Shown piece by piece: positions 18,696-31,185 of a stretch of 57,148 nucleotides of DNA. The position numbers and the translations under genes were made by a program. Positions within the stretch are counted from its first letter, which is position 1. Every line of letters starts with the position of its first letter. Location of the stretch: contig BCIH01000022.1 of assembly GCA_002897115.2 (NCBI GenBank), positions 3,895-61,042 on the forward strand, in the 5' to 3' direction. The notes under the pieces were generated by a model that had not been told where the DNA came from, searched no databases, and worked only from the letters and a program-made list of their open reading frames with translations. Origin of the DNA: Prototheca cutis. Taxonomy: Eukaryota; Chlorophyta; Trebouxiophyceae; Chlorellales; Chlorellaceae.

Positions 18696-20122
18696 GCCAG
18701 CGGGACTGTACCCTGCTGGGTCACTGGTCAGAGGGTCCAGGACCCTTGATCGCTACTGACTAGATGACTGGCCAGATTCCCTGCAATCCCCAGCATACCA
18801 ACCGTTGGCCAGGTTCCCCCTACCCTCGTTGGCTTGTCCACTGGCCAACCGCCCAGCCCTCCTCGACCTACCGGCCAGCAACACGGCCAGTCCTCGCAAC
18901 AGGGAAGTCTCCTCAATGCTCTCTTTTTGTTTGAGTTGCTAGCGCATGCATGCGCATGGAATTCCTTTGATTTCCACTCACCGTTTCTCTTGCTCTTGCT
19001 CTGACTGGGACTGGGCAGCATCGCTCAGACCGTTGCGGCGTGCTTCTTCATCCGAACGTCACCTCATCCTCCTCGTACCGGTGGTTGATGCCCTCACACG
19101 GCCCAGTGGTCTGGCCTGCGGTGTGCCACGGACGAGCTGTCTCTTCAACCGGGGCAGTGCATCGATCGCAGGGTATCGCTACCCCCTTGACCTACCTCAT
19201 GAAGCCCTGTAGATGTGTTCATTGCATGTTCATTCACCCCCACCCCACCCGCTGTGACCTGGTCACCGTGTGTGTGCTTGCCTGGTTCATGTATTTCGCA
19301 AGCAAGCTTGATCCTTCCCATTGCCATCAAGCGTGTCACCTGCCTCATCAACCGCCCTTGACTCCCACCCTTGTCTGCCGTCCTTCGCCCCGAGCGCTAG
19401 AGACCCAGGAAGACCTTCGGAACGAGGCTTTTCCAGGTGGCGGCAAACGACCATTCGCTATCCTTTCATGAGTACGCGGCACTTCAACCTGCATCTCATT
19501 TTGCCCGGGTACACCGCCCCCATGAACTCCCTGTTGTCGATGGGAAGCGGTGCCCTTTTCGTCATGGCAGTAACCATGCTTTGCCATCTTGGAATAGATC
19601 ATCGTTTCTTTCTCGCTGTTTGATGCGTTCGGCCCAAACTGCAATGCATGCTCCATGGTGTCCAACACAAGTGTGTGTGCTTGGAAACAGAAGTTGAGGG
19701 ACAGCACTGTCTGTCCCCCAACTGCTTTTCTGGCCAGGACTTCCATCTGGGCATCGCCCTGGCATGCCAGGTTCGCAATTCGGCCAAATAACCCTTGTCA
19801 TCATGTCCCAGTCCCACTCCAAATGAGCCTGAGGTCCTGCCGGCTTCCTGACGGAGCTTGGCCAGGACCCGTATCCCCGATGCAAATAACACGACACTGG
19901 CACACTGTGCTGCCTGCAATCGAGATTCAACACTGCAATTCCTATGCCCCTGCGCATGCGTGTAGATCTCCCTGGCTCGGTCACAGCCAAAGAGTAGATG
20001 GTCATCCGGAATCAAGGGTGTCCAACTTCAGGGAATGCAAAATTATAGACGGTTGATCACATGCTCCAACGCCATCCAATTCCCGTTGAGTAGCCAGAAA
20101 TCGAAACAGGGTCTTCCATGCG
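18696..20122. other. Convergent intergenic region
   Basis: This lies between the RWP-RK stop and the lipin stop, so it should hold both 3' UTRs. A perfect 14-base palindrome (GCGCATGCATGCGC, 18942-18955) is present. Several short ORFs on both strands have no family signature and I do not call them genes. Confidence 0.4.
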
Positions 20123-23100
20123 TCACTGTGCGCTCTTTGGACTGTGTGGACCGTCGTCAGGCACGTCGTCATGCCCAGTGCCCGACTCGTAACTACGCTC
20201 GGGCGCCCTGGCGTCGTCAAACTCCTCGTCATCTGACCTGGAAATGTGGTACACACGCAAATGGAGAGGAGAGTGGGTTGGTGGGTGGCGACAGCGTGCC
20301 ATTGCATTGTGTGCATTGCAAATCGGAGCAGTGCCTTCCCAGCTACTGTGCTCACTCCAGGATTTCTGTCCAGTGCACCACAGCAGCACCAGAACATGCC
20401 ATGATTCCCCTTTGGCCCAGCCCTCTGCCCCTGCCAGCACTACTTGGGCCCGGCAGCAGGGCGGCAAATGGCACGCTCCATGCAGTGCACCCGTCGGCAA
20501 CCCTGTACCAAGAGCATCGTAAACTACAGGGCACTCCCCTTGCACCCACGCACGCACCCAATGATGATGGGAGGCTGCACCCGCCAGTACAGGTAGTCTG
20601 AATATTCCTCCCTCTGCGAACCATGTGGGAGCAATGTTGTAGCCGATAGTAATTGATGCACATGACGAGGAGATTAGCAATGATGAGCATTCCAATGTCA
20701 GATTCGCTTGGTCCAGACCCAGCTGGTGCTATCACCCAAATGGTGCCCCTGGGGTTGACAACATTCTCTCGCAGAATTGACACTCATTATCGCACCCGAG
20801 CTTCACATCACCCAAATGATGCCACGCACGCACACATGTACACATATACAAGGACAGCACCCACCTCGGTGCCAGCATTAGGGTTTCCGCGAGTGGGAGC
20901 CTTGAGCGTGGGAAACATGTCGTCAACGAGCCGGCTGAGGGAGCTCAGCGTGGAAAGCGTAGAGGTCCGCGCAATGGAAGAGGCGTTGCGCAGTTCGCCT
21001 GTTGAGTTGGCGGAAAGGGGTGTGGTCGGGCCAGCGGATGACGATGAAGAGACTGCACTGCAGGCCTTGCCCTATTCTTAGGTATATCCCCCCCCCCCCN
21101 NNNNNNNNNNNNNNNNNNNNNNNNNNNNNCCCCCCCCCCCACACCCACACGCCTACTGACCCTTTGGATTGATGGTGAAGATGCGGGAGGGCGGCACACC
21201 CACTGCGAGGTAGGAAATCTCGTCAGTCTCCCGGTTCCCAAAGCCAGCATAAAATGGGTTCCAGTCTGGTGGAAAGAGCGAACGGATGTCCTCCAGGCAC
21301 CGGATCTTGAACTCATGCGGTCGTCGGAGGATCACCTACAGCAGGGTTTTCGGAGCAGCGCTCGGCCATGCCAGGCAGGGCACCGGGCTATCCCAATCAC
21401 ACAGTGCCCGCTGGCTCGGGGCACCGTCGCTCAAGCATGATTGGTCAAAACCCTAAGAAAACCCCCTCTGCCATGAGAACTAGAGTCCAGAAAGACCCGT
21501 TTGCGCCGCCAAGCACCTCGCACCTCCCGGTACAGTGAGGGAAAAAGGCCATCCGGGGAGATGATGACGGGTCCGTCGGGCATGGTGCTGCCATTCTCCA
21601 AAAGGGAGTGCAGGTAATCCCGCGTAGTGGATGCCTGGAACGCAAGGGGTTGCAGGATTTGCATGCAGCAGCACTACCCCCAGCAGATGATGGATGGCCC
21701 TGAAGAGGCCGTGAGCCAACAGGGGATACCCGGGATCAAACATGGAAACTCCTGTTTCCCGAAACCGGCACATAAACAGCCCCCCACCCCAAACCCACCC
21801 ACCCACCCAACAGACGCACGCACCAAAAAAAAGCCTTCCCAACAGAACTCCACCTGTGCGATGGACCGGGAACTCAGAAACAAAAAGTTATAGCCATTGG
21901 CCTTGATCTCCGAAAACAGATGCGTGATGCCCTCGTGTGTCCAGTCTGCATGTCACGAGGGACCCAGATGAATGGACGGAGGAGGAGCGGATTACCAAAC
22001 CCAGCACGGGGTGTTGAAAGTCGGCAGTCGACCTCGCGGCCTCCGAGTCAACGCCGCCGACACGACACAGTCCATCCTTGCACACAAAACGCGCCGCCGC
22101 ATGACAGAAGGCCAGCTCACCATAGCCCAGCAGGGCACCGAGATGGCCCAGCACGTCGCTCTTCGTGATAGTCCCATCAATGTCCGAGATGATCACCCGG
22201 GCGTTCCAAGGCATCAGGTAGATGTATGCTGCGTGCAGTGGGAGTGGGGGTCGGGTGGTGCCGCGGACATGGCACTGCTGCTGCCGCCAACAGTGCTCAC
22301 AGCAATGAGGGCTCACAAGAGCAAAAAGCACTGACCATGGAGCTCCTGCTTCATGTATCGAAACTTGATCGTGTTTCTCCCCGGTTTGAGCAGGGACGTG
22401 AGGGTGCCCAGCTGCGCCTGCGTGGGCACAAACGCCCGCTTGCGCAGGACAACGTAGCGCTGCCCGTCTGCTGCCGTGTGGATGCTGTCCACCTCTGTGA
22501 CCTGCAGGAATGTGGGTCGAACCAGGGAGGGGATGCAGCAGTGCTGTCGGCCGTGCCTTGCCGTACCCAGCACCCATGTCATGCAGTCGGGAAAACCATG
22601 GATCTGTGCAGCTTGAAAAACGACGTGGGGCCAATCTCCTGCAGCTTCCTTGCAACACCAGCGCATGCAACCGACTACCTGAATCGAGGCAGGGCCCGCT
22701 CCCTCCGCCAGTTGTTCAAGCAGCGCGCGCTCCTGCAAGAAGACATTCATCCATGCTTGCGACAGTCACGAGTCGAATGCCTCGGCTCGGATGAGAGATT
22801 AGAAAGATGGGTGGTGCCAACGCAAGTTCGGCGCGTGGCATGACAATCGACTTTCCTACGAACAATGGCCTGCCCATAGACGGACACGGGCGACAGCACG
22901 GCATGTGCCAGGCGCACCTCCCAACCTGCAACCCACACACAAACCTCCTGCGGCGTGACGCGCTGTGTTGGTAACTCGTCAAACTCCTGAGCCCCTGGCT
23001 GTGCATCCATGCCACCACTGCCTTTTACTTCCCCTGGGGGATGTCCGTCCAGACGTCCTTCCAGGCTCCCCGGCCGCGAGCCTTCCTGGCTGCGGCCTCC

Positions 23101-25446
23101 GCGCGGATTCCACGCCAGCGGGAGCCACGACCGCCAGCGGGAAGCCGGGCTGCCCCCCGTCTGTGGCGTCCCATTTTCGTTCATGGCGGAGGCATGAGGT
23201 TGCTGGGCCGGGATGTCCACGCCAGCAGCATGGCTCCGGGCGGTAGTGGCAGCCGTCGCGGCCACAGTGTCAGGCTCCCCCCGGGGACCCTCCCCACCAC
23301 CGGCAGGCACGAGGATGGGCCACGACACGACAGACCCCGGGGCCGCGGCGTCCTGCACTTGCTGCGCGGCTGCTGGACCGAAGGCGGCCAGGGCCACGAG
23401 CATGGGCAGTGCTGCGGGCCAGGGGTACACCGCCCGTCCAAGTTGGCAGGCAAGGTCCGGAGACGAAAGCACGTGGTCCGGATGGCGGGCCAGATCTTCC
23501 TGGCTCACGCGGTGCCTTTCAAACTCGACCGCCACCTCGGCCGCGGACATTCCCGGGGTCAACCGTGTCAGGCAGAGAGACAACGCCACTGCGGGAGGGG
23601 GCTGTGGCGCCGCCAGTGCACGCCGTGCGGAAGCTGATGCCGAGCTCGCTCGACTTAGTGCAGCCGTCAGCGCTGATACTGCCGCACGCCGCCTCCGACC
23701 ACGCTGCTGGTCCTGTTATGTGAGAGAGAGAGAGTGTGTGTGTGTGTGTGTGTGCGCGCGCGCGCACGCGCGCGCGCGCGCATTTGTGTGTGGAGGGGCA
23801 ATTGCAAGGATTGGGGTTTTCTTTAGTGAAATGTCATGCTATCATTTGGAAGAAGAAACGTGAGGAAGAACCGACGACAACACCCCCCGGCCCCACTCCA
23901 CCCAAACCACACACAGACCCTCTGTATGCCCAACCACTAAATGCTTGCTCGCACCCCGGATGCAGAGCTGGAATCACTTGTGCCATGATCGTCCAGCAAT
24001 GCACTGTCGCTGGAACCGGCAGGTGTGGCGGGGGGTGGGGATGACGCACCCTTGCCATCGCTGGGCAAGGATTGCCCACCCTTGCCTGGCCTTGCATGCT
24101 CGTCGAGATGCAGAGTTGTTTCCGCATCAGCCCTCAGGAGGGATTGCTCCGCGACCAAAGGGTTCGACAAAGCTGAATCTCTCGTTTGCGGCGGGGTATC
24201 AGTACTTCTGTCAATGGACTCAACAGACACGCCAACCACGCCAAGGCTGCATTCGCGAGCGAGTGCCTTGGGTCCCGCAGGGACAGCTGGCGGCTGGGCA
24301 CCGCCCCCAACATCTGGTTCCATGCCGCTCCACGCCGCCGGCGATGCTTGGCTCTGAGTCGTTGAGTCCGCACCTGGTACGGCTGCCATGGCTGGCACTG
24401 CTGGGCCCTGTGGCACCACAGCTATGCTGCCTGGGTGCCTGGGAACAGAACGAAAGCCGGGGTCGCTGCTGCTCCGTCGGATGGAATTTGCCGGCTGAAA
24501 CTCCTCGAAACCTTCCTCCTCGGCGGCCGGTGTCGTGGGGCTCCTCTCGGCCTCCAGAGGCTCAAGCCCCGGCTCTTCCACCGATGTGTTCACATGCAGG
24601 ACGTCAGAGGCGCCCTGGTGCAGTTCAGCTAGAGGGATGTGCTCCTCCGTTGCAAAGTATGCCTCGCCGGTGCGGCCCAGATGCATGCTAAACTCCAGCT
24701 CCGTGCCTGCCATGCTTGGTGTGGGGATCGTCATAGAGCTTGGCCCACAATGAAGGATGCCCAAGTAAGACCATCCATCCTGCACTTTCCCAACAGCTTG
24801 ATGCCGATTGCACTGTGCTGTGCAGCAATGCTGCGTATGCATGGCTGACAGGGCCCCGCGCATCCCATTGCAGTACTGGTTCGATGCTGGGCAACATAAC
24901 CACCGGACAAATCAATCAGGCAGTCAGCACGAACAAGACTCCAACAAACCCACCATTGACGATGATCTGAACTCGCTTGTCCTGATTCCGAAGGCCGGCG
25001 TACTTGCCAAAGCGGACTGCCCGAATTGATTGGGACAGCGTCAATCAAATGCTCGGAGAGTGGCAAAAAAGGCACATCCCCTCGTCGGAACCAACACATC
25101 CACACTTCACGCACCGTAAAAGGGGGAGCTGCGCAGGCTGTCATCGGGCTGCTGGACCATGCACACGTCAATGGCCCCGGCAAGGTGAGGCACCGCATAG
25201 GTCAGCCGACTTGTCACTGACGACTGCAGGTAGCAGGAGTGCAGGACAGGCGCCTTTTGAAAACCCATGAACACCAGCGCATTTCTGCCCACATGTGCCT
25301 GCTCCATGTTTCTTAAGCTTCCCACTGCCCTTAGGGAGCCACCAAAAGCAATCTACGTTTGCCCATGGATGCTTGTGGGCACCCACTTCCCTGCAGCTCA
25401 CCTTGAAGGCATGAGCGGTAAAGGATTGAAGACCAAGGGCAGACAT
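20123..25446 (-). CDS. PAH1: Lipin / Mg2+-dependent phosphatidate phosphatase (PAH1-like)
   Basis: Converts phosphatidate to diacylglycerol at the ER, feeding storage-lipid and phospholipid synthesis. Exons (descending): 25446-25402, 25223-25115, 25016-24954, 24706-23955, 23703-22945, 22501-22336, 22228-22121, 21945-21854, 21634-21524, 21335-21161, 21052-20865, 20613-20558, 20237-20123; about 912 residues. The N-LIP domain (residues ~16-90) has [24 protein letters not shown] and GEAYF. A long disordered segment follows, then a conserved middle block ([20 protein letters not shown]). The C-terminal LNS2/HAD domain carries the catalytic DIDGT (Asp647/Asp649) and [18 protein letters not shown]. 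The tail is acidic (SDDEEFDD) after [10 protein letters not shown]. Exon phases agree throughout; the end of exon 5 and the 15-residue first exon are the softest calls. A 30-base N gap falls inside intron 10. Confidence 0.92.
21089..21140. repeat. Poly-C with 30-base assembly gap in lipin intron
   Basis: Plus-strand C runs flank N at 21100-21129. For the minus-strand lipin gene this is a poly-G run shortly after the donor (gtcagt, 21160-21159) of intron 10. The flanking exons join in phase 1, so no coding sequence need be missing. Confidence 0.85.
23721..23782. repeat. (GA)n-(TG)n-(CG)n alternating tract
   Basis: A short GA run, then TG units and then about 30 bases of CG/CA units, in lipin intron 4 (23954-23704), directly upstream of that intron's acceptor in the minus-strand sense. 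A long alternating purine-pyrimidine CG/TG run is a classical Z-DNA-prone sequence. Confidence 0.8.
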
Positions 25447-26715
25447 GGTGCCCTGACGCCTGGTCAACAGACTGCAGGGCCGGCGCAGGCCCAAGAACGC
25501 CCGGGCAGACACTGCGACACCAGGGCGAACGGCACCCCTAGCGGGTCCACAGCCCAGCCGCACGTGGTGGCTAGAAAACTCCAGTTTTCATGATAATGCA
25601 GCACCACGACTTGTGGTAAGAACCGAGTTTGGGTGGATCTGCTCCCGACGAGCTTTCGGCTTGCATTTGCTTTCCCACACCACCGCGCAGGATCACTTCG
25701 GTGCCAGATCACGACCGGGGACACCCCCATTATCTTAACAAATCGTCTCAGGGGCCCTCTTGCTTCCACCAACCTCGCCTGCTGCACGGCAATTTTTATC
25801 CCGAAGCACTGACGCAATGGGCGGGCACCTCTGAGAAGGAGGTGGGCGTGCCTGCATGCAGTCCCCCTCCGAAGCACCCCCGGAGCGCCGTACCAGGGAT
25901 CGGGCCCTCTGAACAGCGCGGATGGGCCTTTGCAGCGCCCGTTCCTTTCAGAAGTGTGTATATGTAACCATTTTAGAAGATGAGGAATGGAATAAAGAAT
26001 CTTCTACTTGCGATTGAAGTAGTTTGCAACCCCGCCTGCTGGCCCTTCAACATATCTGCGGCGAGGGGATTGGCATGAGCGGGGCTGATGCCTTTGTTTG
26101 GCTCTGCACAACTTACGATCTGGGGTATTCTCGTGGTCTTCCCGCTGTGTTACTATTTCATTGGTGTATGGACAACCCCAAGCAGGACACATTTAATCAG
26201 GGGTTTGCAGACAGTTCAGCCTGCCTGTGAACTTGCGCTGCCAGGAGCGTGGAGCAAGTGGCACCACTGAGGTTTTGCCCAGACTGTTGCCCTGGCGCTC
26301 TCATTGGGGTTGACATCCAGGCAAGGCTTGTGCATTGTCGACGACCTGGTGCTGATATTGCTGTGGGATCGCCGGAAATGGCGACACTACTGCTTCTGGT
26401 GAGCCACCAACGCAGAGCAGACTAGGGGTTAGAGTTCAGATGCCATTGCCATGAAAGCCGGCAGAACTGCTTGCTTGCCACGGTATGACAGGCCCCCCAC
26501 GTGGGTCCAGGCCAAGCCATCGGCGATGGACGCTGTTAGCCAGATGGCCGTGGCATGCATGTGCGCAGGGCGACAAGGAAAGCACCGTCGGCCAGTGCCC
26601 CCACGTGAGATCGCAGTCGCTGCTGCTGCACCGCCTCCCTTATGTGATGGCGAGGCTTGTGCGGGTGCAGGGTGAGCACACACATGCACATGCGTGTGCA
26701 GCCATGCACACACAG
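25447..26715. other. Region without a confident gene
   Basis: Upstream of lipin. One 60-codon plus-strand ORF (26088-26270) has a hydrophobic stretch, but no family signature and no context. The 3' part (about 26430-26715) may hold decayed upstream sequence of the Fanzor-like remnant that follows, but I cannot align it to that family by eye. Confidence 0.3.
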
Positions 26716-26991
26716 TTTCCGCGGGCTGTGGGCCACGCCTACGCCAAGTGCGCCTCACCGCAGGTTTGCTCGGCGTGTAATAAACCCTTGCGCCTGGGCG
26801 ACTGCCCCACCTCCAAGAACAAGCACCTTGTTTGGCAGTGTCAGGATGAGGCCTGCGGCGTCATGCACAACCGCGACAAGAACGCGGCGTGAAACATGTG
26901 CTATGTGGCGATGGGCTTGATCTTCAACGGTGTCCGGCCGGAGCCTTTTGACAAGCAGCTCCCGCCCGGCCCGTGCCTGAGTTCTGCCTGA
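26716..26991 (+). pseudogene. Fanzor/TnpB-like C-terminal remnant (zinc ribbon and RuvC-III)
   Basis: The frame reads a zinc-ribbon pattern (VCSACNKPL ... CQDEAC), then MHNRDKNAA, a TGA at 26890-26892, and in the same frame NMCYVAMGLIFNGVRPEPF up to a second stop at 26989-26991. The order CxxC...CxxxxC-x-NRDxNAAxN is the C-terminal signature of TnpB/Fanzor proteins, whose NRD aspartate is the third RuvC catalytic residue, and a trailing RPxPF is also typical. The internal TGA falls at the variable residue between NAA and N, so a single nonsense change breaks an otherwise continuous frame. I could not find the upstream RuvC-I/II parts, so this is a fragment or strongly decayed copy. A spliced but still expressed gene is possible but less likely. 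Confidence 0.6.
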
Positions 26992-27473
26992 ATATTCCCC
27001 CACCAACGTGTCCAGCTACTGATTGCTGCTGGTCCCCAAGGAAGCTTTCGCTTCTCCCTTGATGCTTGAACAGGCATCAATAACCCCCACCCTGCACGCA
27101 CGTCTGTTGCAGAGAAGGGTTTGCCCCAGGGCACCGTCAATGTTGTGTTTATTGCTTGCATGCTGTCTTGTGTTTGGCCTGCATGATCGATGGCCCAAAT
27201 ATGGCGCGCGCCGATCACGACATGCGGAGACACATCAGGCTCCCCGACTGAAGTGCAACCCCCCACTCCTCGTCCACAGAACAGAACCATTTTTCCTAGC
27301 ACAACCTGATCCTAAAGCTTTGTAAACACGTTTGTTTATGTAATGAATCATTCAAGGATGACAAGAATGCAATTTTGCTGCAGACTTGGTTCATGCACCT
27401 TTGTGTTCGACGTAGCAATGGGACAGCAGGAGCTTGCATTCGCGCCTGGCAAACAACGCAGATCTCAGACGCA
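26992..27473. other. Intergenic, no feature recognised
   Basis: This lies between the Fanzor-like remnant and the stop of the oxidoreductase-CS gene (-). It should contain that gene's 3' UTR. No ORF with family resemblance was seen. Confidence 0.4.
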
Positions 27474-30329
27474 CTAAAACCCTTTCAGGTACTTCCACTC
27501 TGCATCCGACTCCTTGTAGAGACAGAGGAATACCTTGTTCTTTTTTTTGCTGAGCTTGACCCGGCATTTCCCCGGCAGAATGCGCCCCCATAGCTTTGGA
27601 ACGTAGAGGTGGTGCGCAGCAGACACACACACAACCCAAAGCTCCAGGCTCTGCCACCCAAACACGGCATGCACCTGCAGCAACGGTCGAGCCAGACAAA
27701 GGATGGTCCGAGTTGATTGCCAAGTCTGTCTGCTCAAAGCGGCAACCAGCGCAACGATATGGAACACGCCAGGTCAGAACCCGGGGCCCAATCCAAGTTG
27801 TAAAATAAGCTCAAATAATCCTTGCCTGGTCCTCCAGAAAAGGCTCTGCCAGCTGAATCACGACGGTGAGATCAAAGGCATCATCGATGATGCTATACTG
27901 ACCGATGTCACACCTGGGAAGGTCCTGCGGAACCACACCCTCTGGAACCCGACCTGGCTCCGATCGCACAGACACCTGCATCGTGATCATGGCAGGAAAG
28001 CATGGCCTCTTGGACAGTGTTTTTGCCTTGTGTGGATTACATATGGCATGTCGCGCTGCGTATCGGGCACTGACATGTGCATGCAACGCCTTCCAACCAG
28101 CTCTCGACTTGCGCAACCCGTGCTCTGCCCAGCTAGAAACACGCGCACCTTCTTCTGGGGTTCTTGCCACATGGCTCCCTCCTCCTCCGGTGGCGGCAGC
28201 AATGCAAGGTCTGGAGGGCTCGCGTCAGCCAGCTTCTCAGCAGCTTCCATCCAGGGTTTTAGCCCGGCCATCCGCAGCTTGCCCAGGGACGCCACCACCC
28301 GCTGCGCTGCAGCCCGGCCCATGCCCGGCGTCCCTGCGGAATCATTCGAGGACAGGGATGACAGTATGGCTCTCCGTGATGAGCCTGTCGGCTCGGCGCC
28401 TTGGCCTATTCCTGCCCACACAACCGCAAAAGCCTGGGTCCCAGGGCTGCATAACCCAGGCTAGCAGACTGAGGACCTACGGCATCCAGGCGACCCAGCG
28501 ATACGTGCCGACGCCAGGTATAGCAGGGCCTGCAAGTCAAATCGGACACTGCACCATCATCACTGCTCACCGGCGGTTGGTCCCAGAGCCAGAAGGGCGG
28601 CCCTTCCCAGGACGTAGACTGGTGCTCCAGGGAGGACAAGGCTCCCGTCGTCACAGCGGGGGTAGCCGCCTGCAAACAGGTTCTCTGCTCCGCCGACCAC
28701 AGTGCTGGGCCCTGTGGCGAGCAGTGACATCATCGGATCCTGTTCGGGCCGGTAGGCCGTTCCACAGGCAAGCCAGACCTGGTCGACTTCCAATGCTGTT
28801 GGCGGCACATTACTATGGTTCATTGATGTCTGCGGTGTCGTCGTCGCCCCCAAGTGCATGGGCGCCAGTGCCAAACGCAGCGCTCCCGAGGGCTCTTCGG
28901 TGTTCACCGACTCGGCACCGCTCACGGACACTCCTTGCAGGACGGTGACACTTGCCGCCTCCTCAGCCGCATGGAGGGATTGTTCGGTGGGGGTGTTTAT
29001 CGTGGCCTGAGCTCTCGCCGCTCGGCATGCCTGCAGGCGTTTGGCCGGGTCAGCGAGCTGGGCATAGGGCACCAGGCACTTTGGGCCCTGCCAGCCGGCG
29101 TCCACCTCCTGTGCCGCCTCCTTCAACGGTCTGCAGCAGGTTGTCATCGGGATCGTAACTGAATGATAAAAATGTGCGGCATATAGGCTTGACAAGCTCC
29201 ATTGGACTGCCACGCCCAAGCCTCCATCATCAGACCATTGAGCCTGTGCTCAAATCATCTCCTCACAGACATCGACCCGCCCCAAGCCAGAGAACGCGGA
29301 CCGGCGTGAGATGAGAGTGACTTTAGCAGCTCCACGCTTTCCTGCTGCAATCGCCAGCGACGCCGCAAGCATCCCCCCCCCGACAACTGCGATCCGTTGG
29401 CCGTCCAAGGACTCTGTCTGGACGTCGACTTCCATCGCAGGACGGACGCCGGGATCGCAATTGAGCCAGCGCTTGGCCCACTCAGGGACGACAGGTGATC
29501 CCTCGCACTGCGTTAACACCACCGCAGTCGCCGTGAGTTCTGCACCGCTGGCCAGGGTCAGCCGCAATCGGTCTGCGGAGCTCGTTGGAATTGTTTGTTG
29601 GGACAGTCATGAGAGGCAGTGGACAGCTGGGCTGCTTTTGCCGGTTTGTTGCAGCTGTGTTTCTGGGGCTGTTATGGGGAGCAGCCTGTCCCTAGGGCTG
29701 CAGGAGCGGCAAGCACCGGTGAACACGGAAATACCTCTGGTACTGTTCTTCACAAAAGAACAGATGGTCCATTCCGCTGCACAGTACCTGATCCCTCCAC
29801 CGGGCTGCAGCCAGTCACGACGTCTGCACGCACGTTCCTGAGAGTCTGCGCCAGCGCGGGGACGACACACTGCAGGCAGTAATCTTCCAATAAGGCTGGA
29901 CTAGGCAGCGGTGCATGGTTTGGGTCCGTCTTCAGCATCGCCTGCAAAGGCATGCACCAGCTCGTTGATGCATTGAGAGGCAGCAGCGGTAGCTGGCGTG
30001 CATCATCCAGAATCCCAGGGGCCCCTCTGCACTGTGACCAGCCAGCCAGCTACATCAAAGCACCTGCCCATAACATGCAAGCCAACCTGGGTGCGGCCTT
30101 GGGCTTCTATCCAGGCGTGAAAAGATCCGGGCTCCGGACCTGGGTGCTTGGTCACGGGCGTGCGCAGGTAGGGCACATCAGCTGCCCGCCAGGCCCTTGA
30201 CCATCTGCTGAGCCAGGCCCCAGTGCTGTCCAGGACGGTGGCCGTGGAGGCCAGAGACTTTGGCAGCAATGCTGCAAGCTGCAGTGCATCCATTTCCGCG
30301 CCTATAATCACCACTCCGGGATCCGGCAT
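27474..30329 (-). CDS. FAD/NAD(P)-type oxidoreductase fused to a C-terminal CS domain
   Basis: Exons (descending) 30329-30087, 29992-29830, 29572-29271, 29108-28571, 28333-28149, 27924-27826, 27674-27474 join in consistent phase to 576 residues. The N-terminal part resembles lysine/ornithine-monooxygenase-like flavoproteins: VVIIGAEMDAL at the first nucleotide site, YLRTPVTKHPGPEPG, a second Rossmann motif VVGGGMLAAS (~195), DAGWQGPKCLVP, WLACGTAYRPE, and a C-terminal GxxAAxxV helix. The first site lacks two of the usual GxGxxG glycines, so FAD binding is uncertain. The last ~95 residues read like a CS/p23/CacyBP domain (DLPRCDIGQYSIIDDAF, then LSKKKNKVFLCLYKE, then EWKYLKGF). Intron 6 uses a GC donor (CAG|gcaagg). 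The exon 2 donor is the weakest junction. A split into two genes cannot be excluded. Confidence 0.68.
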
Positions 30330-31185
30330 GGCTGGAGGCGATGGGCTGTGGTGCGGTCAACCCGGAGATGGCAGAGCAGATGGCGCACGGGGCTCTCACC
30401 AAGAAAGGAGCGAAATCACACCTGAAGCATGTGAATCATACCATTCCTTATTCCATAAACTTAAGGAAATGATGGGATACGGTGTACGCAGTCGCTGGCT
30501 CGGCTGCAAACCCGATCTGCTCTTCGACATCACGGGCTCTCCCCCAGTGCAGAGCCCCGACGGCGTTCACATCACCGATGTGAAACATCAAATGCCCATC
30601 AACGAGGAAGGTGGCGATTTTCTCTTCCCTTGCATATTGATACTTCGATACCCTTGCAATCGTATCCCGCGGAAGGAATTACAAACCGGGTGCGTTCCCA
30701 CGAGATTTCCAACTCGACTGTGGGCCGCCGGGTTGTGGGCCGGGCGATGGCCCGGTCGCTGCCAAGGCCAGCGGGAGGACACCTGCGCCGACTCTGGCAC
30801 GATCCAATGCATTCAGCATTAACCACACCCGCACCGGTAGCAATGTAGTCCTCGATTCCCAATCCTCCGCCTTTCGGCCGGAGGGCCGTCTCCGGCCGCG
30901 TTGCGGTCGGCCGGCTGGCCCATTCAACACTTGCAGGGCCACCTGGACAACCAGCCAGGCGAGAACGAGCCCCTCCCTGTGCAGGGCTCACCGCGTTCCC
31001 TTGCAATGATCCGAGTGTTCCCAGTCCCACTCGCCACTCACAAGGACAAGGGGGCCCAAGGGCCAGCCTGCCTGGAGTCCCATGAGCTGCCCCGCCATCC
31101 GTCCGCAGAGGAGAAAGTTGTCTTTAGCTACACAGGATGGTAAGTGGAACAATGAGAGCTCACCCAGAGACGACGTGATCAAACT
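30330..31185. other. Upstream region of the oxidoreductase gene
   Basis: 856 bases between two minus-strand genes. It should hold the PRP40 3' UTR-distal flank and the promoter of the oxidoreductase. No ORF with family resemblance. A GGCCGG-rich palindromic patch occurs at about 30875-30915. Confidence 0.4.

Noticed and set aside
19348..19746. Minus-strand ORF of 132 codons in the RWP-RK/lipin intergenic region
   Set aside because: No conserved motif, no splice context, and it overlaps equally long ORFs on the other strand.
26088..26270. 60-codon ORF with a hydrophobic segment
   Set aside because: One possible membrane helix only, no family signature, no splice or context support.
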